From the NCBI RefSeq assembly GCF_000271485.2, contig NZ_AKVN02000001.1:1678001-1742000 (forward strand): a DNA stretch of 64,000 nt, written 5' to 3'. The position numbers and the translations under genes were made by a program. The notes beneath the pieces are model-generated. The model had not been told where the DNA came from, did not search any database, and worked only from the letters and a program-made list of their open reading frames with translations. This document shows positions 46,993 to 56,330 of the stretch, one piece after another (position 1 is the first letter of the stretch; each line of letters begins with the position of its first letter). This stretch comes from Pelosinus fermentans DSM 17108. GTDB taxonomy: Bacteria; Bacillota; Negativicutes; DSM-13327.

Positions 46993-47190
46993 TTGTGGTC
47001 TTCTCAGTTGTAAAAAAATGAGAAAATAGAGTAGAAGTATAATGCTTAAAGAACAAGTATTTTCTAATAATAAACAAAAAATTGACAAATTTAGCAAGGA
47101 ATTAAGACGATCCTTGTGGAACCAAGTCATATATATTTTTTGTTGATCGTGTAAATGATTGGCAGTGACTAATGGATAGGAAAGGAGTTA

Positions 47191-48342
47191 ATGGCCATGG
47201 GCAGCAGGCTAATTGCTAGTATTTTTATTATAGGATTTGTTTGGCTTGGCAGCGGGTGCAGCAGTAATACGATTGGGCAGCAGAGTAAGACGGATGACAT
47301 TATCATTGCCAGTGCCAATCCCATGACCGGCAACTCTAAAGAGTTTGGCAGCATGAAAGTAAAAGCCATTCAATTAGCTTTAGAGGAAGCAAATGCAGCT
47401 GGCGGCATTCAAGGCAGAAACATTACATTATTGGTGGAGGATGATGCCAGTTCACCAAAAGAAGCTCATAATTTGGCAGGAAAAATAGTAGCAGACCAAG
47501 CTGTAGTAGCAGTGCTTGGTCACTGGAACAGCGCTAGTACCATGGCAGCTAGAAACGTATATAATGGTGCAGGAATTCCTGTAATTACCGATTCGGTAAA
47601 TAAAACGATTACAGATGGTACAACACCCTATATGTTTAGAATCATTCCAACAGATAAGGCAGAAGCAGAAGGCCTGGGAGAATATTCTTTTTATCAGCTA
47701 GGCTTAAAGAAAATGGCGATTATTTACGTCAATAATGATTACGGCAAGGGAATGAAGGATTATTTTCGTGAGAAGCTGCAGCGCATTGGCGGTGAAATTA
47801 CAGCCATTGAAATCTTTTCGGAAGGACGAACTACTGATTTTTCTTCTGAATTGTATAAAATAAAGTATTCAAAACCCGATGGAATTTTTATAGCGGGATA
47901 TTCTTCGGAAGCAGCATTTGTTGTTCGTCAAGCGAGAGAGATCGGGATAGACCTTCCAATCATCGGTACAGATGGAATTAGCTCAGAAGAATTTATCTTG
48001 CTAGGTAAAGAAGCGGTGGAAGGCGTACGTTTTAATGGTTTTTTTTATAATGGCATACAGGAGAATGGATCTGAAGAATTCATAAAACGTTTTCAGGATC
48101 GCTATCATAAAGAACCTGACAGTTATGCAGCCTTGGCTTACGATTCAGCTCAATTGTTGATTCAGGCGATGAAAAAGAGTGGTGCCAGCCGTGAGGGGAT
48201 TTATGATTATCTTAGTAAGGTGGAAGATTTTCCTGGTGTTACAGGGCGTATTACTTTTGATCAGCATCATGATGTGAACAGAAAAATGATGATCTTGACG
48301 ATTCGAAATGGAAAGATTATCAAGGATGATATACAGCCTTAA
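47191..48342 (+). CDS. LivK-type binding lipoprotein linked to two-component system
   Basis: Type I periplasmic-binding lipoprotein of 383 residues (branched-chain amino-acid class). Signal peptide with lipobox before the Cys in GSGCSSN (Cys27). DIIIASANPMTGNSKEFGSMK opens the fold, and YDYLSKVEDFPGVTGRITFD is common to the group. No ABC permease or ATPase is near; instead a histidine kinase starts 32 bases downstream, so it may be the ligand-binding receptor part of the sensor. ATG 47197 is an alternative start with better ribosome-site spacing. Confidence 0.87.
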   Translation: MAMGSRLIASIFIIGFVWLGSGCSSNTIGQQSKTDDIIIASANPMTGNSKEFGSMKVKAIQLALEEANAAGGIQGRNITLLVEDDASSPKEAHNLAGKIVADQAVVAVLGHWNSASTMAARNVYNGAGIPVITDSVNKTITDGTTPYMFRIIPTDKAEAEGLGEYSFYQLGLKKMAIIYVNNDYGKGMKDYFREKLQRIGGEITAIEIFSEGRTTDFSSELYKIKYSKPDGIFIAGYSSEAAFVVRQAREIGIDLPIIGTDGISSEEFILLGKEAVEGVRFNGFFYNGIQENGSEEFIKRFQDRYHKEPDSYAALAYDSAQLLIQAMKKSGASREGIYDYLSKVEDFPGVTGRITFDQHHDVNRKMMILTIRNGKIIKDDIQP

Positions 48343-48374
48343 AGGAGCCGATCTTGAAGGGGAGGATCCATAGC

Positions 48375-50753
48375 ATGAAGATTCGTTCTCAGCTGCTTTT
48401 AGTAATGGTGGTATCATTATTCCTGATGACTTCACTCGTTACTGGTGTACAGATGTATACTGCTTACATCCAAGAGAAAGAAAGTATGCAGGGAATTCTA
48501 CAAAATCAGGCTACGCAATTTAGTAACCAAGTGGAAATGTGGTTTACTCTTATAAAACAAGGCGGTCACCTTTTTGTAAGTGAATATTTTGTTCAAAATG
48601 CAACTCAGCAAGAAATGCAAAAGCTTTTGGGAAATATGCATAATGAACTAAATGCTTTTGATGATCTTATTGTAGTAAAGGCAAATGGAGAAATCACTAA
48701 TATCTATCCTCATAATCCCAGTGCAATTGGAAAAAGTTTGGCGGGTTACAGTTACTTCCAAGATACCATTACATCGAGAACCTCCCAAATTAGTAAGTTG
48801 TTGATTAGTCCTACGACTGGGAAACCTGTCATTGTCATTACCCAGCCGATCATAAAAGAGAATGGGGAGTTAACAGGGGTATTATTACAAAATATTAAGT
48901 TGGATGTATTACAGGACATAAGTGAAGATGCAAAGATTGGTCAAACAAGTCAAACACTTGTTTTTACTTCCGATGGAAAAGTAATTGTACCGCAGCATAT
49001 TGAACCTGCGGGGCATATTTCCTATGTTCCAAGTGAGCTTACTGATTTATTTAAAAAAGATTTGCGCAGTATAAGCCAGTTTACTAGAAATAATACAGAG
49101 ATAGTTTTGGCTGCCACTAATCGTGTAAAAACTCCAGGCTGGGGCATTGCTGTTACTATTACAGAAAAAGAAGTATTACAAGGTTTCTATGATAGTATTA
49201 AATATGGCATAGTCACCTTCTGTATTATCTTTTTGTTGCTTTCTTTGGTTTCTCTCTTGATTTTCAATACGTTATTTCGTTCGATTACTACGGTAACAAA
49301 ACATTTTACAAGTATGAATGAGGGGAATTTTGTTTCTGCAAAAATCAGTGAAGAGATCATTCGCTCTGCTCCTCAAGAATTGCAAGAATTATGTACAACT
49401 TTCAATACCATGTCACAGACGATTCAAAAGAATATGGATGTAATACAGAAAACAAACAAAGAACTGATGGTCAGCGAAGAGCGCTGGCAGCTGGCCTTGC
49501 AGGGGAACAATGAGGGGATTTGGGATTGGGATATAAAAACTGACAAAACTTTCTTTTCTGCCAGAGTGATGCAAATGTTTGGATATGATGATGCAGAAGT
49601 TTTTAAAAGTATGGAGGAATGGCGAAAGAGAATCCATCCAAATGATTCTGAAAGGATTGAGCAGTGTCTGCAGGATTATCTTGGAAAAAAAACAGACTTT
49701 TTTCGTGGGGAATATCGTTTTTGCTGCAAGGATCATAGCTTTAAATGGGCATTTGTCAGCGGGCAGGCAGTCTGGGATGAACAGTGTATGCCATTGCGGG
49801 TTGTTGGCTCGATCAGTGATATTACGCAGCGTAAAATAGCTGAGGAAGCACTGCTCCAAGCCCATGAGCAGCTAGAGATCAAGGTAGAACAACGAACTAA
49901 AGATTTGCTGGCGATGAACGAAGAATTACAAGGCGTAAATAAAGAATTACAGTATACTTTGGAGAACTTGCAACAAACTCAGACACAGCTAGTGCATGCG
50001 GAGAAGATGGCTTCTCTTGGCAGTTTAGTTGCAGGGATTGCCCATGAAATTAATACGCCAGTAGGAGTGGGGGTAACGGCTACTTCTCATTTACAAAAGG
50101 TAACGAAGGACTTTGTTGATTTATACGCTGCTGGCGATCTAAAGCGTCGAGACTTATCAAATTATTTAGCCGATTCCGAAGAAGCCTTATCCATTATTTT
50201 TTCTAATTTAGAACGGGCATCCCAATTAATTCGTAGTTTTAAACAAGTTTCTGCAGATCAATCGAGTGAAGCCAGACGTGTTTTTAATATTAAACAATAT
50301 TTGAACGAAATATTATTAAGTTTACACCCAAAAATTAAGCGAACGCAGCATAAAATTATCGTTCAATGTGATGAAACTTTACAAATTGATAGTTTTCCAG
50401 GAGCCTTTGGACAAATTATCACCAATTTAATTATGAATTCTTTAATCCATGCCTATGATCCTGATCAAGGAGGAAGGCTTACCATTACTATTTTGGAAGA
50501 TGCAAACATCATATCTCTGATTTATTCTGATGACGGAAAGGGCATGAGCAAAGAAGTGGCATCGCAAATCTTTAATCCTTTTTTTACCACAAATCGAGGC
50601 ATGGGTGGAACTGGTTTAGGATTATATATTTTATATAACCTTGTAAAACAACAGTTTAATGGAACGATTGAATGTGAGAGTCAATTGGGAAAAGGAACGA
50701 AATTTATAATTAACATTCCAGCTGAGAGGAGGGTACGTAATGGCAAAGAATGA
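48375..50753 (+). CDS. Hybrid-free sensor histidine kinase: dCache-HAMP-PAS-HisKA
   Basis: Membrane sensor kinase of 792 residues. First helix about 8-28; extracellular dCache-type domain to about 275; second helix about 276-298; HAMP; PAS (about 375-495, WQLALQGNNEGIWDWDIKTD) with a PAC motif; coiled coil; H-box with phospho-accepting His557 (GIAHEINTPVG); ATPase domain with MNSLIHAYDPDQGG (N-box), DDGKGM and GGTGLGLYI. ATG 48375 after GGGGAGGA is chosen. It overlaps the response-regulator gene by 14 bases, so they form a pair. Confidence 0.92.
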   Translation: MKIRSQLLLVMVVSLFLMTSLVTGVQMYTAYIQEKESMQGILQNQATQFSNQVEMWFTLIKQGGHLFVSEYFVQNATQQEMQKLLGNMHNELNAFDDLIVVKANGEITNIYPHNPSAIGKSLAGYSYFQDTITSRTSQISKLLISPTTGKPVIVITQPIIKENGELTGVLLQNIKLDVLQDISEDAKIGQTSQTLVFTSDGKVIVPQHIEPAGHISYVPSELTDLFKKDLRSISQFTRNNTEIVLAATNRVKTPGWGIAVTITEKEVLQGFYDSIKYGIVTFCIIFLLLSLVSLLIFNTLFRSITTVTKHFTSMNEGNFVSAKISEEIIRSAPQELQELCTTFNTMSQTIQKNMDVIQKTNKELMVSEERWQLALQGNNEGIWDWDIKTDKTFFSARVMQMFGYDDAEVFKSMEEWRKRIHPNDSERIEQCLQDYLGKKTDFFRGEYRFCCKDHSFKWAFVSGQAVWDEQCMPLRVVGSISDITQRKIAEEALLQAHEQLEIKVEQRTKDLLAMNEELQGVNKELQYTLENLQQTQTQLVHAEKMASLGSLVAGIAHEINTPVGVGVTATSHLQKVTKDFVDLYAAGDLKRRDLSNYLADSEEALSIIFSNLERASQLIRSFKQVSADQSSEARRVFNIKQYLNEILLSLHPKIKRTQHKIIVQCDETLQIDSFPGAFGQIITNLIMNSLIHAYDPDQGGRLTITILEDANIISLIYSDDGKGMSKEVASQIFNPFFTTNRGMGGTGLGLYILYNLVKQQFNGTIECESQLGKGTKFIINIPAERRVRNGKE

Positions 50754-52305
50754 TGATGAACTATTATTTGAAAAATGGGAGGAGGAACTTCCCGTATCAG
50801 AAAGTGAGTTTTCACCTATTCATAGGGGGAAATGGAAGGTCTTAATTGTTGATGATGAAGAAGAAGTTCACCATGTAACCAAATTGGCACTTCGCCGCTT
50901 TACTTTTGATGCTAAGGCAATAGAGTTTATCAGTGCTTATTCAGCAAGTGAAGGGCGAGGTTTATTAGTGGAGAATCCGGATATAGCTGTGATATTGCTG
51001 GACGTGGTCATGGAGGAAGAAAATTCAGGCTTGCAGTTGGCTCGCTATATTCGCAATGAATTACAGAATCGTTTAGTTAGGATCATTCTGCGGACTGGTC
51101 AGCCTGGTCAGGCTCCGGAACATGATGTGGTAGTAGAATATGATATTAATGATTATAAGGAAAAAACAGAGCTAACATCGCAAAAGCTGCATACTACCTT
51201 AGTAACAACCCTGCGTTCTTTTCGGGATTTGAGTATTATTGATATGAATCGCCGCAGTTTAAAGCAAATCATTGATTCATCAGCTACTATTTTTCAGCTT
51301 CAATCGATGACAAAATTTGCTTCGGCGGTATTATCACAGCTGGTGACGATTCTGCACCTGAATCCTAATGCATTGTATTGTCATGCATCTGCCTTTGCCG
51401 CAACAAAAGAAGGAATAGATGATTTTTGTATACTGGCGGCAACTGGTACCTATGAAAAGTTGATTGGTACTAAGTTGCAGAAAGATATAGAAACGAAAGT
51501 AGGACAAGATATTGAAGCAACTTTTCAGCAAAAGAAAAGTTTGTATTTTCCGGATCGTTTTGTAATTTACTTTTGCAGTAAACAAGGTTCAGAAAATGTA
51601 ATCTACTTAGATGGTGTCGCTTCTTTAAGTATTTGGGATAAGGATTTAATTGAGGTTTTTTGCACCAATGTATCTATTGCTTTCGACAATATTTATTTAA
51701 ATGAAGAGGTAGAAGATGCACAAAAGGAAATTCTCTTTACATTAGGAGAGATTGCTGAAGCACGCTCTCAGGAAACAGGATGTCATGTGAAAAGAGTTGC
51801 TGAAATTGCAAAATTATTAGCATTAGCTTATGGCCTTTCTCCTGAAGAAGCAGAAAATTTGCGTTTAGCTGCTCCGATTCATGATGTCGGTAAGTTGGCA
51901 ATTCCAGATGCGATTTTAAATAAACCAGGTAAACTGACTCCTGATGAATTTACCATTATGAAAAGGCATTCTCCTGTAGGCTATGAAATGTTAAAAAGAT
52001 CAAAGCGTTCCATATTAAAAAGCGGAGCCCTTATCGCTCATGAGCATCATGAGCGATATGATGGCAGCGGATATCCACGAGGACTGGCAGGGGAAGAAAT
52101 CCATATTTATGGTAGAATTGTTGCATTGGCAGATGTTTTTGATGCCTTGAGGAGTGAGCGGATTTATAAAAAGGCTTGGCCATTAGATGAGATACTGCAT
52201 TATATTGCCAAAGAGCGGGGAGCTCATTTTGATCCTAAACTAGTGGACCTTTTTATGAATAAGTTGGATGCAATCTTGCAAATTTGTGAAAAATTCCCGG
52301 ATTAA
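50740..52305 (+). CDS. Response regulator with DUF3369 and HD-GYP domain
   Basis: Output protein of 521 residues. Receiver domain (about 30-155) with the acidic pair at 37-38, phosphorylated Asp88 (VILLDVVM); then a DUF3369 sensory domain (about 170-325); then an HD-GYP phosphodiesterase (about 330-500) with HD at 381-382 (HDVGKLAIP) and the GYP motif (DGSGYPRG) near 442. It probably breaks down cyclic di-GMP on signal from the kinase encoded just before. The kinase stop lies inside its first codons. Confidence 0.93.
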   Translation: MAKNDDELLFEKWEEELPVSESEFSPIHRGKWKVLIVDDEEEVHHVTKLALRRFTFDAKAIEFISAYSASEGRGLLVENPDIAVILLDVVMEEENSGLQLARYIRNELQNRLVRIILRTGQPGQAPEHDVVVEYDINDYKEKTELTSQKLHTTLVTTLRSFRDLSIIDMNRRSLKQIIDSSATIFQLQSMTKFASAVLSQLVTILHLNPNALYCHASAFAATKEGIDDFCILAATGTYEKLIGTKLQKDIETKVGQDIEATFQQKKSLYFPDRFVIYFCSKQGSENVIYLDGVASLSIWDKDLIEVFCTNVSIAFDNIYLNEEVEDAQKEILFTLGEIAEARSQETGCHVKRVAEIAKLLALAYGLSPEEAENLRLAAPIHDVGKLAIPDAILNKPGKLTPDEFTIMKRHSPVGYEMLKRSKRSILKSGALIAHEHHERYDGSGYPRGLAGEEIHIYGRIVALADVFDALRSERIYKKAWPLDEILHYIAKERGAHFDPKLVDLFMNKLDAILQICEKFPD

Positions 52306-52513
52306 TAAAGAACTAATGAAAACTATCTTGACATTTTAAGCTATAATCCTTTGTTTTTTATAAATTAAATAATAAATAATGGAAGGTATTTGAAAAATAA
52401 ATGGCGAATTTTATCAAATAAACCTGGTATATCAGAGAACAGAGAAAATAGATACATTGTTAGTAAGTATTAATAAAAAACGATATTTTATCAAAATGGG
52501 GAGGTAAAAAGTA

Positions 52514-52924
52514 ATGTACTCTTTTTCCTCACTTGCAGAATTTGCGATTCTGCGGGATTCAATAAAAAGAGAATTGGTTCAAACGTGTGAAGAGGACGCC
52601 CTTCGTCTATTTATTGCCATCAATGAAGGGGTTAATAATGCAATTTTTCACGGTAATAAGGAAGATAATACTAAAAAGGTACAGATTATTATAGAAAGAT
52701 CACCAGAAGATGTACAAATTATTATTCGCGATGAAGGTGACGGGTTCGTAAAGACGAAAAAAACTGCTGGCATGGAATTATGGGATGAAAATGGGCGAGG
52801 CCTTGATTTAATAGGTCTTTATGTAGATTCTTGTTGGTGGAACACCAAAGGAAATGAGATTACCTTAGTAAAAAAAATTAATCCTGCCTATTGTAAACCT
52901 TTTAGAACTTATACCAGTTTATAA
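52514..52924 (+). CDS. RsbW-like anti-sigma/partner-switching ATPase
   Basis: HATPase_c_2 protein of 136 residues, the serine-kinase type of anti-sigma factors and their relatives. N-box INEGVNNAIFHGNK (about 36-49), G1 box RDEGDGF, and GRGLDLIG near 97. It is encoded before a STAS protein and a PP2C phosphatase, the standard three-part switch in which the kinase phosphorylates the STAS serine. GGGAGG precedes the ATG. No sigma factor is nearby. Confidence 0.88.
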   Translation: MYSFSSLAEFAILRDSIKRELVQTCEEDALRLFIAINEGVNNAIFHGNKEDNTKKVQIIIERSPEDVQIIIRDEGDGFVKTKKTAGMELWDENGRGLDLIGLYVDSCWWNTKGNEITLVKKINPAYCKPFRTYTSL

Positions 52925-52959
52925 GATGAGGAAATTGAACATGGAGAGGGGATACACAA

Positions 52960-53265
52960 TTGGAGATTACTACAAATATTAGTGAAAAAGAAGTGATTGT
53001 AACCTTATCTGGAAGTATGTATGTGGAGGACGCTGCCGTATTACGAGAAAAGCTGATGGGTTTCATAGAATCTGGATATAAACAATTTATCATCAAACTG
53101 CACAATGTAGATTATATTGATAGTTCAGGTCTTGGTGTACTTGTCGCGATACAAAAGAAGGTGCTGCCGAAAGAAGGGCATGTAACCTTAACAGGTGCCA
53201 AAGGTGTCGTAAAGGAATTATTTGAATTAACAAGATTAAACAAGGTATTTACGATGCAAGCATAG
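52960..53265 (+). CDS. STAS-domain anti-sigma-factor antagonist
   Basis: STAS protein of 101 residues, whose phosphorylatable Ser (Ser55 or 56) lies in YIDSSGLGVLVAIQKK, exactly as in SpoIIAA/RsbV. TTG is the start codon, placed 8 bases after GAGAGGGG; no in-frame ATG is near. It should be phosphorylated by the protein at 52514 and dephosphorylated by the phosphatase at 53281. Confidence 0.9.
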   Translation: MEITTNISEKEVIVTLSGSMYVEDAAVLREKLMGFIESGYKQFIIKLHNVDYIDSSGLGVLVAIQKKVLPKEGHVTLTGAKGVVKELFELTRLNKVFTMQA

Positions 53266-53280
53266 TAAGGAGTTAAGTAG

Positions 53281-54333
53281 ATGAGTGTTTCACAGGGGAT
53301 TTTTAGCGGTATGTGTGATTATTGCCAGCGTTTTGATCTGTTTAACATGATCAATGATGCACTGCTATTAATCGATTTTGAAGATGGAAAAATATTATTT
53401 ATGAATCAAAAGGCACTGACGCTGTATCAATATACCCAAGAAGAATTTTTGACCTTGTTCGCGGATGATATAGCAAACAGTTCAATGAGAACATTGCGAG
53501 AAAATATGGAGTTAGCTAAGACGCATAAAGAGGGGTATATTTTTACTACCAACCATATTAAAAAAGATGGAACTATTTTTAAAGTAGAAGTAAGTGCCCG
53601 TTATATGAAGTTACATGGAACTCCTGTTTTTGCTGCTGTTATAAGAAACCTTACCTTTGATGGAAAAATGCGGGAAGAAATTCAAATGGCTGGTAAAGTG
53701 CAGCATAGAATGCTGCCACGAGATTTAGAAAATGAATTATTTCGTATCCGATCGGTTTATCAGCCTCATCATTATGTGAGTGGAGACTTATATGATTTTG
53801 TTTATGAAGAAAAATCTCAATTGCTGTTTGGCATTATGATTGATGTTATGGGGCATAGTGTTGCAGCTGCACTGCAGACGAGTATCCTAAAATATCTTTT
53901 TTTAAAAGCGATTAAGAAGAACATTACAATAAATGACAGACTGGCATGGATTAATAAAGAAGTGATGCCCTTTTTTAAAGGGGGACAATTCGCCGGTGTA
54001 TTTTTATTTGAGTTTGATTTCATGTGCAATACTCTCACCTATGCAGCGGGAGGAATTAATCATTTTATCATCTTAAAAGAGCAAGGACCACACATTATAA
54101 AAACCCCCGGACTTTTCTTAGGGATTAATGAAGATGAGGTCTATGATCAGGGAAGTTATCATTTTACATCCGGTGAGAGTTTTCTATTTTTAACAGATGG
54201 TTTGTTTGAGAGAATTGTCCAGCCTATGGATCATGAGCTGGATTTTTGGAGTATTCACGAATTGTCCAAAAAAATTCTTAACAGTGGTGAATGCAAGGAT
54301 GATGCTTCAGGTGTGGGAATTTTAATTCGCTAA
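53281..54333 (+). CDS. PAS-linked PP2C (SpoIIE/RsbU-type) serine phosphatase
   Basis: Phosphatase of 350 residues. An N-terminal PAS domain (about 15-130, INDALLLIDFEDGKILFMNQ) joins a SpoIIE/RsbU-type PP2C domain (about 140-350) with the motif VSGDLYDF (metal-binding Asp), MIDVMGHSVAAAL and FLTDGLFE and the late DDASGVGIL. It has no membrane helices. The signal sensed by PAS would switch the STAS protein on by dephosphorylation. Confidence 0.9.
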   Translation: MSVSQGIFSGMCDYCQRFDLFNMINDALLLIDFEDGKILFMNQKALTLYQYTQEEFLTLFADDIANSSMRTLRENMELAKTHKEGYIFTTNHIKKDGTIFKVEVSARYMKLHGTPVFAAVIRNLTFDGKMREEIQMAGKVQHRMLPRDLENELFRIRSVYQPHHYVSGDLYDFVYEEKSQLLFGIMIDVMGHSVAAALQTSILKYLFLKAIKKNITINDRLAWINKEVMPFFKGGQFAGVFLFEFDFMCNTLTYAAGGINHFIILKEQGPHIIKTPGLFLGINEDEVYDQGSYHFTSGESFLFLTDGLFERIVQPMDHELDFWSIHELSKKILNSGECKDDASGVGILIR

Positions 54334-54418
54334 AAAAGGTTTTATAAAATGACTATTTCAAGATTGGTCAAATCTTTTCATAGTTGAAAAAATAATGATC
54401 AAAGGTGATGAGTTTAAA

Positions 54419-56149
54419 ATGAAAATAAAATTAAAGATAGGTGCCAAAATTGCTGTTAGTTTTGCAATTGTAATTGTCTTGATTTTTATTATGGCAATTA
54501 ATTCATTTATTTCATTAAATGATGCAAAAAATGATTTGGAAAACATCAATCAGGCAAATGTCCGCATGGCGATTGCTGATGCCATTACGATTCAATATAA
54601 AATCACTGTATCTGACCTTCGTGCGTATGCCGCCTATGGAGACGATATCTATTTAAATCGAATTAATAATGATTTTGAAAAGGTTATACAGCTGGAGAAC
54701 GATTTTTTGGCACTTGCCAGACCTGAGAAAAAGCAGGAATTTCAAGCTGTAATTGATGAAACGATGAAGTATAAAAATACAATTATAGCAGAGTTTGTGC
54801 CACTTGCTAAAGAGTATAATCTACTAATTGCAGCAGGTGATTACAGTAAAGCACAAGAAACCAAAGTAAAATTGGCAGACTTCGCAAAGCGGGTCGCACC
54901 TCAATCCCAGGCAATTGAAGAGGCACTGGACGGATTTGCTCAAAGTAATGTTGAAGTGGCAAATGGTTCTATAAAAGAAAGCATAAGTTCCAATAATACT
55001 GTAATTATTACTTCTGGAATCATCAGTTTTGTGGTGCTAGTGTTGGGCATCATTATTGCAATTACCTTAACGAATATGATTCGCAGACCTGTTGTCAAGC
55101 TCACTGAAATTGCGCATCAATATGCAAATGGTGATTTGCGCAGCCAAGTTGAAGTTGCCAGTTCCGATGAAATTGGTGAATTGTCAGCTTCTCTGCAGGA
55201 AATGCATAAAAACTTCGTGGAAATGATTACGAATATTCGATCTGCCTCAGGGCAATTAGCGAGTGCGTCAGAGGAAATGGCGACATCGACGGAAGAGGTA
55301 ACTTCTTCTAGTGAAGATGTATCTAAAAATATGCAGCACTTAGCGCAAGAAGCAGATTTAGGCAATCAATCCATGCTGGAAGCATCTCAAGCATTAGTAG
55401 AGTTATCCAGTCTCATTCAAATTGCAAAATCAAAATCGGAAAATACCATTACAAATTCCGAGAATACATTGCATGCAGCAGAAGAAGGGCGAGAAAGAGT
55501 TACTGAATCAGTGAAAAAAATGGATAATATTAAAGAGCAAACGCAAAATTCCAGTCAAGTCATTGAAGAACTTAACACCTATTCACAGCAAATTTCACAA
55601 ATTACAAATACCATTACCAACTTGGCTAAGCAGACCAATCTTTTAGCTCTTAATGCGGCGATTGAAGCTGCCCGGGCGGGGGAACATGGACGAGGCTTCG
55701 CCGTTGTTGCCGAAGAAGTACGTAAATTGGCAGAACAATCGGATCAAGGTGCTCAAGAGATTACGTCCTTAGTAAAGATGGTCACTGAAAAAACAAACCT
55801 TGCAGTGACAGCCATGGCTCAAAATGCTGTTGAGGTAGATTCTGGTGTTTCGACTGTTAATGAAGCGGGAGGCGCTTTGGATAGTATTTTGCAGGCTGTG
55901 AAGCAAACCGTGACAGAAACAAAAGATATCGGTGATGTAACTTCTTCGGAAGTTGCAAGTTCCGAGCAAATCGTAAAATTAATTAATGGTCTTGCAACGA
56001 TGATAGAAAGTGTTGCAGCTCATGGTGAAGAAATTGCAGCCTCTTCTGAGCAGCAGTCAGCGGCTATGCAGACTGTAGCAGCTAGTGCGGAAGAAACAAG
56101 CGCTATGGCTCATCAGTTAAGAACTTCTGTGGAGAAGTTTAAACTATAA
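54419..56149 (+). CDS. Methyl-accepting chemotaxis protein with four-helix sensor
   Basis: Chemoreceptor of 576 residues. First membrane helix about 9-30, periplasmic four-helix-bundle type domain to about 190, second helix about 195-220, HAMP (about 222-275), and signalling domain with the tip [19 protein letters not shown] near 401-420. ATG 54419 after AAAGGTG is preferred to 54395. It directly follows the partner-switching genes; whether it is linked to them in function is unknown. Confidence 0.9.
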   Translation: MKIKLKIGAKIAVSFAIVIVLIFIMAINSFISLNDAKNDLENINQANVRMAIADAITIQYKITVSDLRAYAAYGDDIYLNRINNDFEKVIQLENDFLALARPEKKQEFQAVIDETMKYKNTIIAEFVPLAKEYNLLIAAGDYSKAQETKVKLADFAKRVAPQSQAIEEALDGFAQSNVEVANGSIKESISSNNTVIITSGIISFVVLVLGIIIAITLTNMIRRPVVKLTEIAHQYANGDLRSQVEVASSDEIGELSASLQEMHKNFVEMITNIRSASGQLASASEEMATSTEEVTSSSEDVSKNMQHLAQEADLGNQSMLEASQALVELSSLIQIAKSKSENTITNSENTLHAAEEGRERVTESVKKMDNIKEQTQNSSQVIEELNTYSQQISQITNTITNLAKQTNLLALNAAIEAARAGEHGRGFAVVAEEVRKLAEQSDQGAQEITSLVKMVTEKTNLAVTAMAQNAVEVDSGVSTVNEAGGALDSILQAVKQTVTETKDIGDVTSSEVASSEQIVKLINGLATMIESVAAHGEEIAASSEQQSAAMQTVAASAEETSAMAHQLRTSVEKFKL

Positions 56150-56208
56150 AAGAAATGGCGAGAGTGGTTCCAATTAAAAGAGAATAGTAAGAAGATCTTG
56201 TCGATGAT

Positions 56209-56241
56209 AAAACAGTCTGGCAAGGTCTTTTACTGTTTTTT
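56209..56241 (+). terminator. Terminator candidate after second chemoreceptor
   Basis: AAACAGT (56209-56215) pairs with ACTGTTT (56232-56238), followed by TTT; an AAGATCTTG/CAAGGTCTT pair (56192-56229) overlaps as an alternative stem. Confidence 0.5.
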
Positions 56242-56330
56242 AATGCTTTACACAAAATCAAGGATAGGAAAGAAGGGATCTCGGAAATAATGTCCTTAGA
56301 TGATATAAATATATAGTTGGAGGATCATGA

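Noticed and set aside
52328-52347. TTGACA and TATAAT boxes before the partner-switching genes
   Set aside because: Only eight bases apart, too close for a sigma-A promoter.
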